Below, one piece after another: positions 62,674 through 64,000 of a stretch of DNA of 64,000 nucleotides; position 1 is the stretch's first letter, and each line of letters begins with the position of its first letter. Made by a program: the position numbers and the translations under genes. Under the pieces are notes generated by a model. The model ran no database searches. It worked only from the letters and a program-made list of their open reading frames with translations, and was not told the origin of the DNA. The stretch covers positions 1,550,001 to 1,614,000 of the forward strand of contig NZ_CP021361.1 of NCBI RefSeq assembly GCF_002157145.1. Direction: 5' to 3'. The stretch comes from Acidovorax carolinensis (GTDB lineage Bacteria; Pseudomonadota; Gammaproteobacteria; Burkholderiales; Burkholderiaceae_C).

Positions 62674-64000
62674 ATGATTCCTATGAAAAACCGTAACCCT
62701 CGTGCGCGCCGTGTTGCGCCGCTGTGCCTGCGCCCTTGCGTGCTGGCTGTTCTGTCTTTGGTGTCCGCCCACGCGGTGCAAGCGCAGTCGCTCGCTGCAC
62801 CCATGCTGCTGGCGCAAAACGCGCGCATGCCGTCACTGCAAGACACCGTGGTGACCGCCACGCGCACCGAGCAGCCCCTGGCCGATCTGGTGGCCGATGT
62901 GTCCATCGTGGACCGCGAAACCATCGAAAGCAGCGGTGCCACGGGCCTGGCCGATGTGCTGGCACGACTTCCGGGCATCGAGATTTCGCGCAACGGTGGC
63001 GCAGGCAACGCCAGCAGCGTTTTTCTGCGCGGCGCCGAGTCGCGATTCACGGCGGTCTATATCGACGGCGTGCGCATTGACTCGCAGTCCACCGGCGGCG
63101 CGCAGTGGGAGCAGATCCCGCTGTCGCAGATCGACCGCATCGAAGTGCTGCGTGGCCCGGCCGCTGCGGTCTATGGATCGGACGCGATTGGCGGCGTGAT
63201 CCAGCTTTTCACCCGCCGGGGCGAAGGCCCCGCCAAGCCCTATGTGGGCGTGGGCATTGGCAATCAGGGCACCCGCAAGATCGAGGCCGGTGTCAGCGGC
63301 TCGGCCGGGCAGGACGGTGCGTTCGATTATTCGCTGGGCATTGCGCGCGAAATCAGCGATGGTTTTGACGTCAAGGTCAGCGGTGCCCATAACCCCGACC
63401 GCGATGGCTATCGCAGCACCTCTGGCAATGCCCGGTTGGGCTTGCGCATCAATGCCCAGCATCGCCTGGATGCGACGCTGCTGGCCAGCCGCATGAACGC
63501 GGGCTATGACAATACCTCCTTCAGCGCGGCCAGGCCCGTAGATGACCGCAGCCTGAACCGCCTGCGCACGGCAGGGCTTACCTGGGCGGCGCAATGGTCG
63601 GACGCCTACAGTACGCGTGTGTCGGTCACCGATTCGGTCAACCGCTACGAAACCACGCCTTCGCCTTACCTCACCGAGACCAAGCTGCGTGGCTACCTTT
63701 GGCAAAACGATTTGCGCTGGGGTTCCCATCGCTTCAGTGCAGCCCTGGAGCGTCGTGAAGACACGTTGCACAACGATCCCATTGACCGCAGCCGGTCACA
63801 GGATGCGCTTGCGCTGGGCTATGGCTTTAACGCGGGGCGCCATACTGTGCAACTCAATGCTCGCCATGACTCCGACAGCGAGTTCGGTGGCAAGGACACG
63901 GGCAGCGCGTCCTATGGCTACGCGTTTGCTTCGCACTGGCGCGCCACGGCCTCGGTGGGCACGGCGTTCCGGGCACCCACGCTGTACCACCGGTTCAGCG
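62674..64000 (+). CDS. btuB: TonB-dependent vitamin B12 receptor BtuB (partial)
   Basis: Open to the window end (at least 442 codons). Signal peptide LCLRPCVLAVLSLVSAHAVQAQ, then a TonB box DTVVTATR, the plug domain (VSIVDRETIESSGATGLADV, VFLRGAESRFTAVYIDGVRI, IEVLRGPAAAVYGSDAIGG) and the start of the beta-barrel with alternating aromatic strands. The cobalamin riboswitch upstream supports B12 as substrate. Two in-frame ATG codons (62674, 62683); either could be used. Confidence 0.9.
   Translation, partial: MIPMKNRNPRARRVAPLCLRPCVLAVLSLVSAHAVQAQSLAAPMLLAQNARMPSLQDTVVTATRTEQPLADLVADVSIVDRETIESSGATGLADVLARLPGIEISRNGGAGNASSVFLRGAESRFTAVYIDGVRIDSQSTGGAQWEQIPLSQIDRIEVLRGPAAAVYGSDAIGGVIQLFTRRGEGPAKPYVGVGIGNQGTRKIEAGVSGSAGQDGAFDYSLGIAREISDGFDVKVSGAHNPDRDGYRSTSGNARLGLRINAQHRLDATLLASRMNAGYDNTSFSAARPVDDRSLNRLRTAGLTWAAQWSDAYSTRVSVTDSVNRYETTPSPYLTETKLRGYLWQNDLRWGSHRFSAALERREDTLHNDPIDRSRSQDALALGYGFNAGRHTVQLNARHDSDSEFGGKDTGSASYGYAFASHWRATASVGTAFRAPTLYHRFS

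Overview
The window is about two thirds Burkholderiales chromosome and one third the end of an integrated element. The host looks like a member of the Comamonadaceae (Acidovorax, Diaphorobacter or Alicycliphilus type). The grounds are high GC, the cbb3 oxidase cluster with an FNR-type regulator, a Bug-family receptor inside a malonate locus, and a recurring AATAGCT...AAGCGC intergenic repeat typical of this family. This is inference from gene content; no species call is possible.

Region 1 (1-19009) is the right end of an integrative and conjugative element (ICE). Its backbone resembles the Tn4371/IncP-like ICE class: ParA, RepA, an AlpA-like activator, DUF2285, DUF736, a large ParB, DUF932, two DUF2958 paralogues, RadC and a tyrosine integrase. 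Almost all of these are on the minus strand. The boundary is a 61-base 3' fragment of a tRNA-Leu(UAA) gene next to the integrase. The other end lies outside the window. Between parA and repA sit three 17-bp iterons and an AT-rich repeat block, so the element probably carries its own replication origin. Cargo sits between dispersed copies of a ~200-bp GC-rich repeat. It comprises a two-gene system that I read as a type II Thoeris defence (TIR protein plus two-TM/macro-domain protein) and a tightly overlapping three-gene cassette of unknown function whose first protein has a PD-(D/E)xK-like motif. A RelE/XRE toxin-antitoxin operon with a TIGR02391 gene, and a scar joining a 5'-truncated radC to the last 61 codons of a DUF2326 gene, complete the cargo.

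Region 2 (19010-39200) is housekeeping chromosome: a YgjP-like metalloprotease, murI, divergent class I and class II fumarases, a proVWX glycine-betaine transporter, a UPF0114 protein, acetyl-CoA synthetase, a LapA-domain protein, cytochrome c, two divergent dihydroxy-acid dehydratases of different subtypes, lgt and a ParB-like protein.

Region 3 (39222-44845) is a malonate-utilisation operon: GntR/FCD regulator, malonyl-CoA decarboxylase, Bug receptor, enoyl-CoA hydratase-like protein and malonyl-CoA synthetase.

Region 4 (44953-56616) is a microaerobic respiration island: uspA, ccoI, ccoS, ccoNOQP, ccoG, ccoH, fnr, hemN and a SafE-like membrane protein. FNR-box-like sites lie before ccoI, ccoN and in the fnr/hemN gap.

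Region 5 (56803-64000) holds an overlapping HD-GYP / PAS-GGDEF-EAL pair, a TSUP permease, 6S RNA downstream of zapA, a zapB-like gene, and a cobalamin riboswitch leading into a btuB-like receptor cut by the window end.

Five chromosomal genes (murI, proW, the lapA-like gene, the shorter ilvD, hemN) each carry an apparent single-base deletion, mostly in short homopolymers. Because murI and ilvD are normally needed for growth, sequencing error is at least as likely as real mutation.
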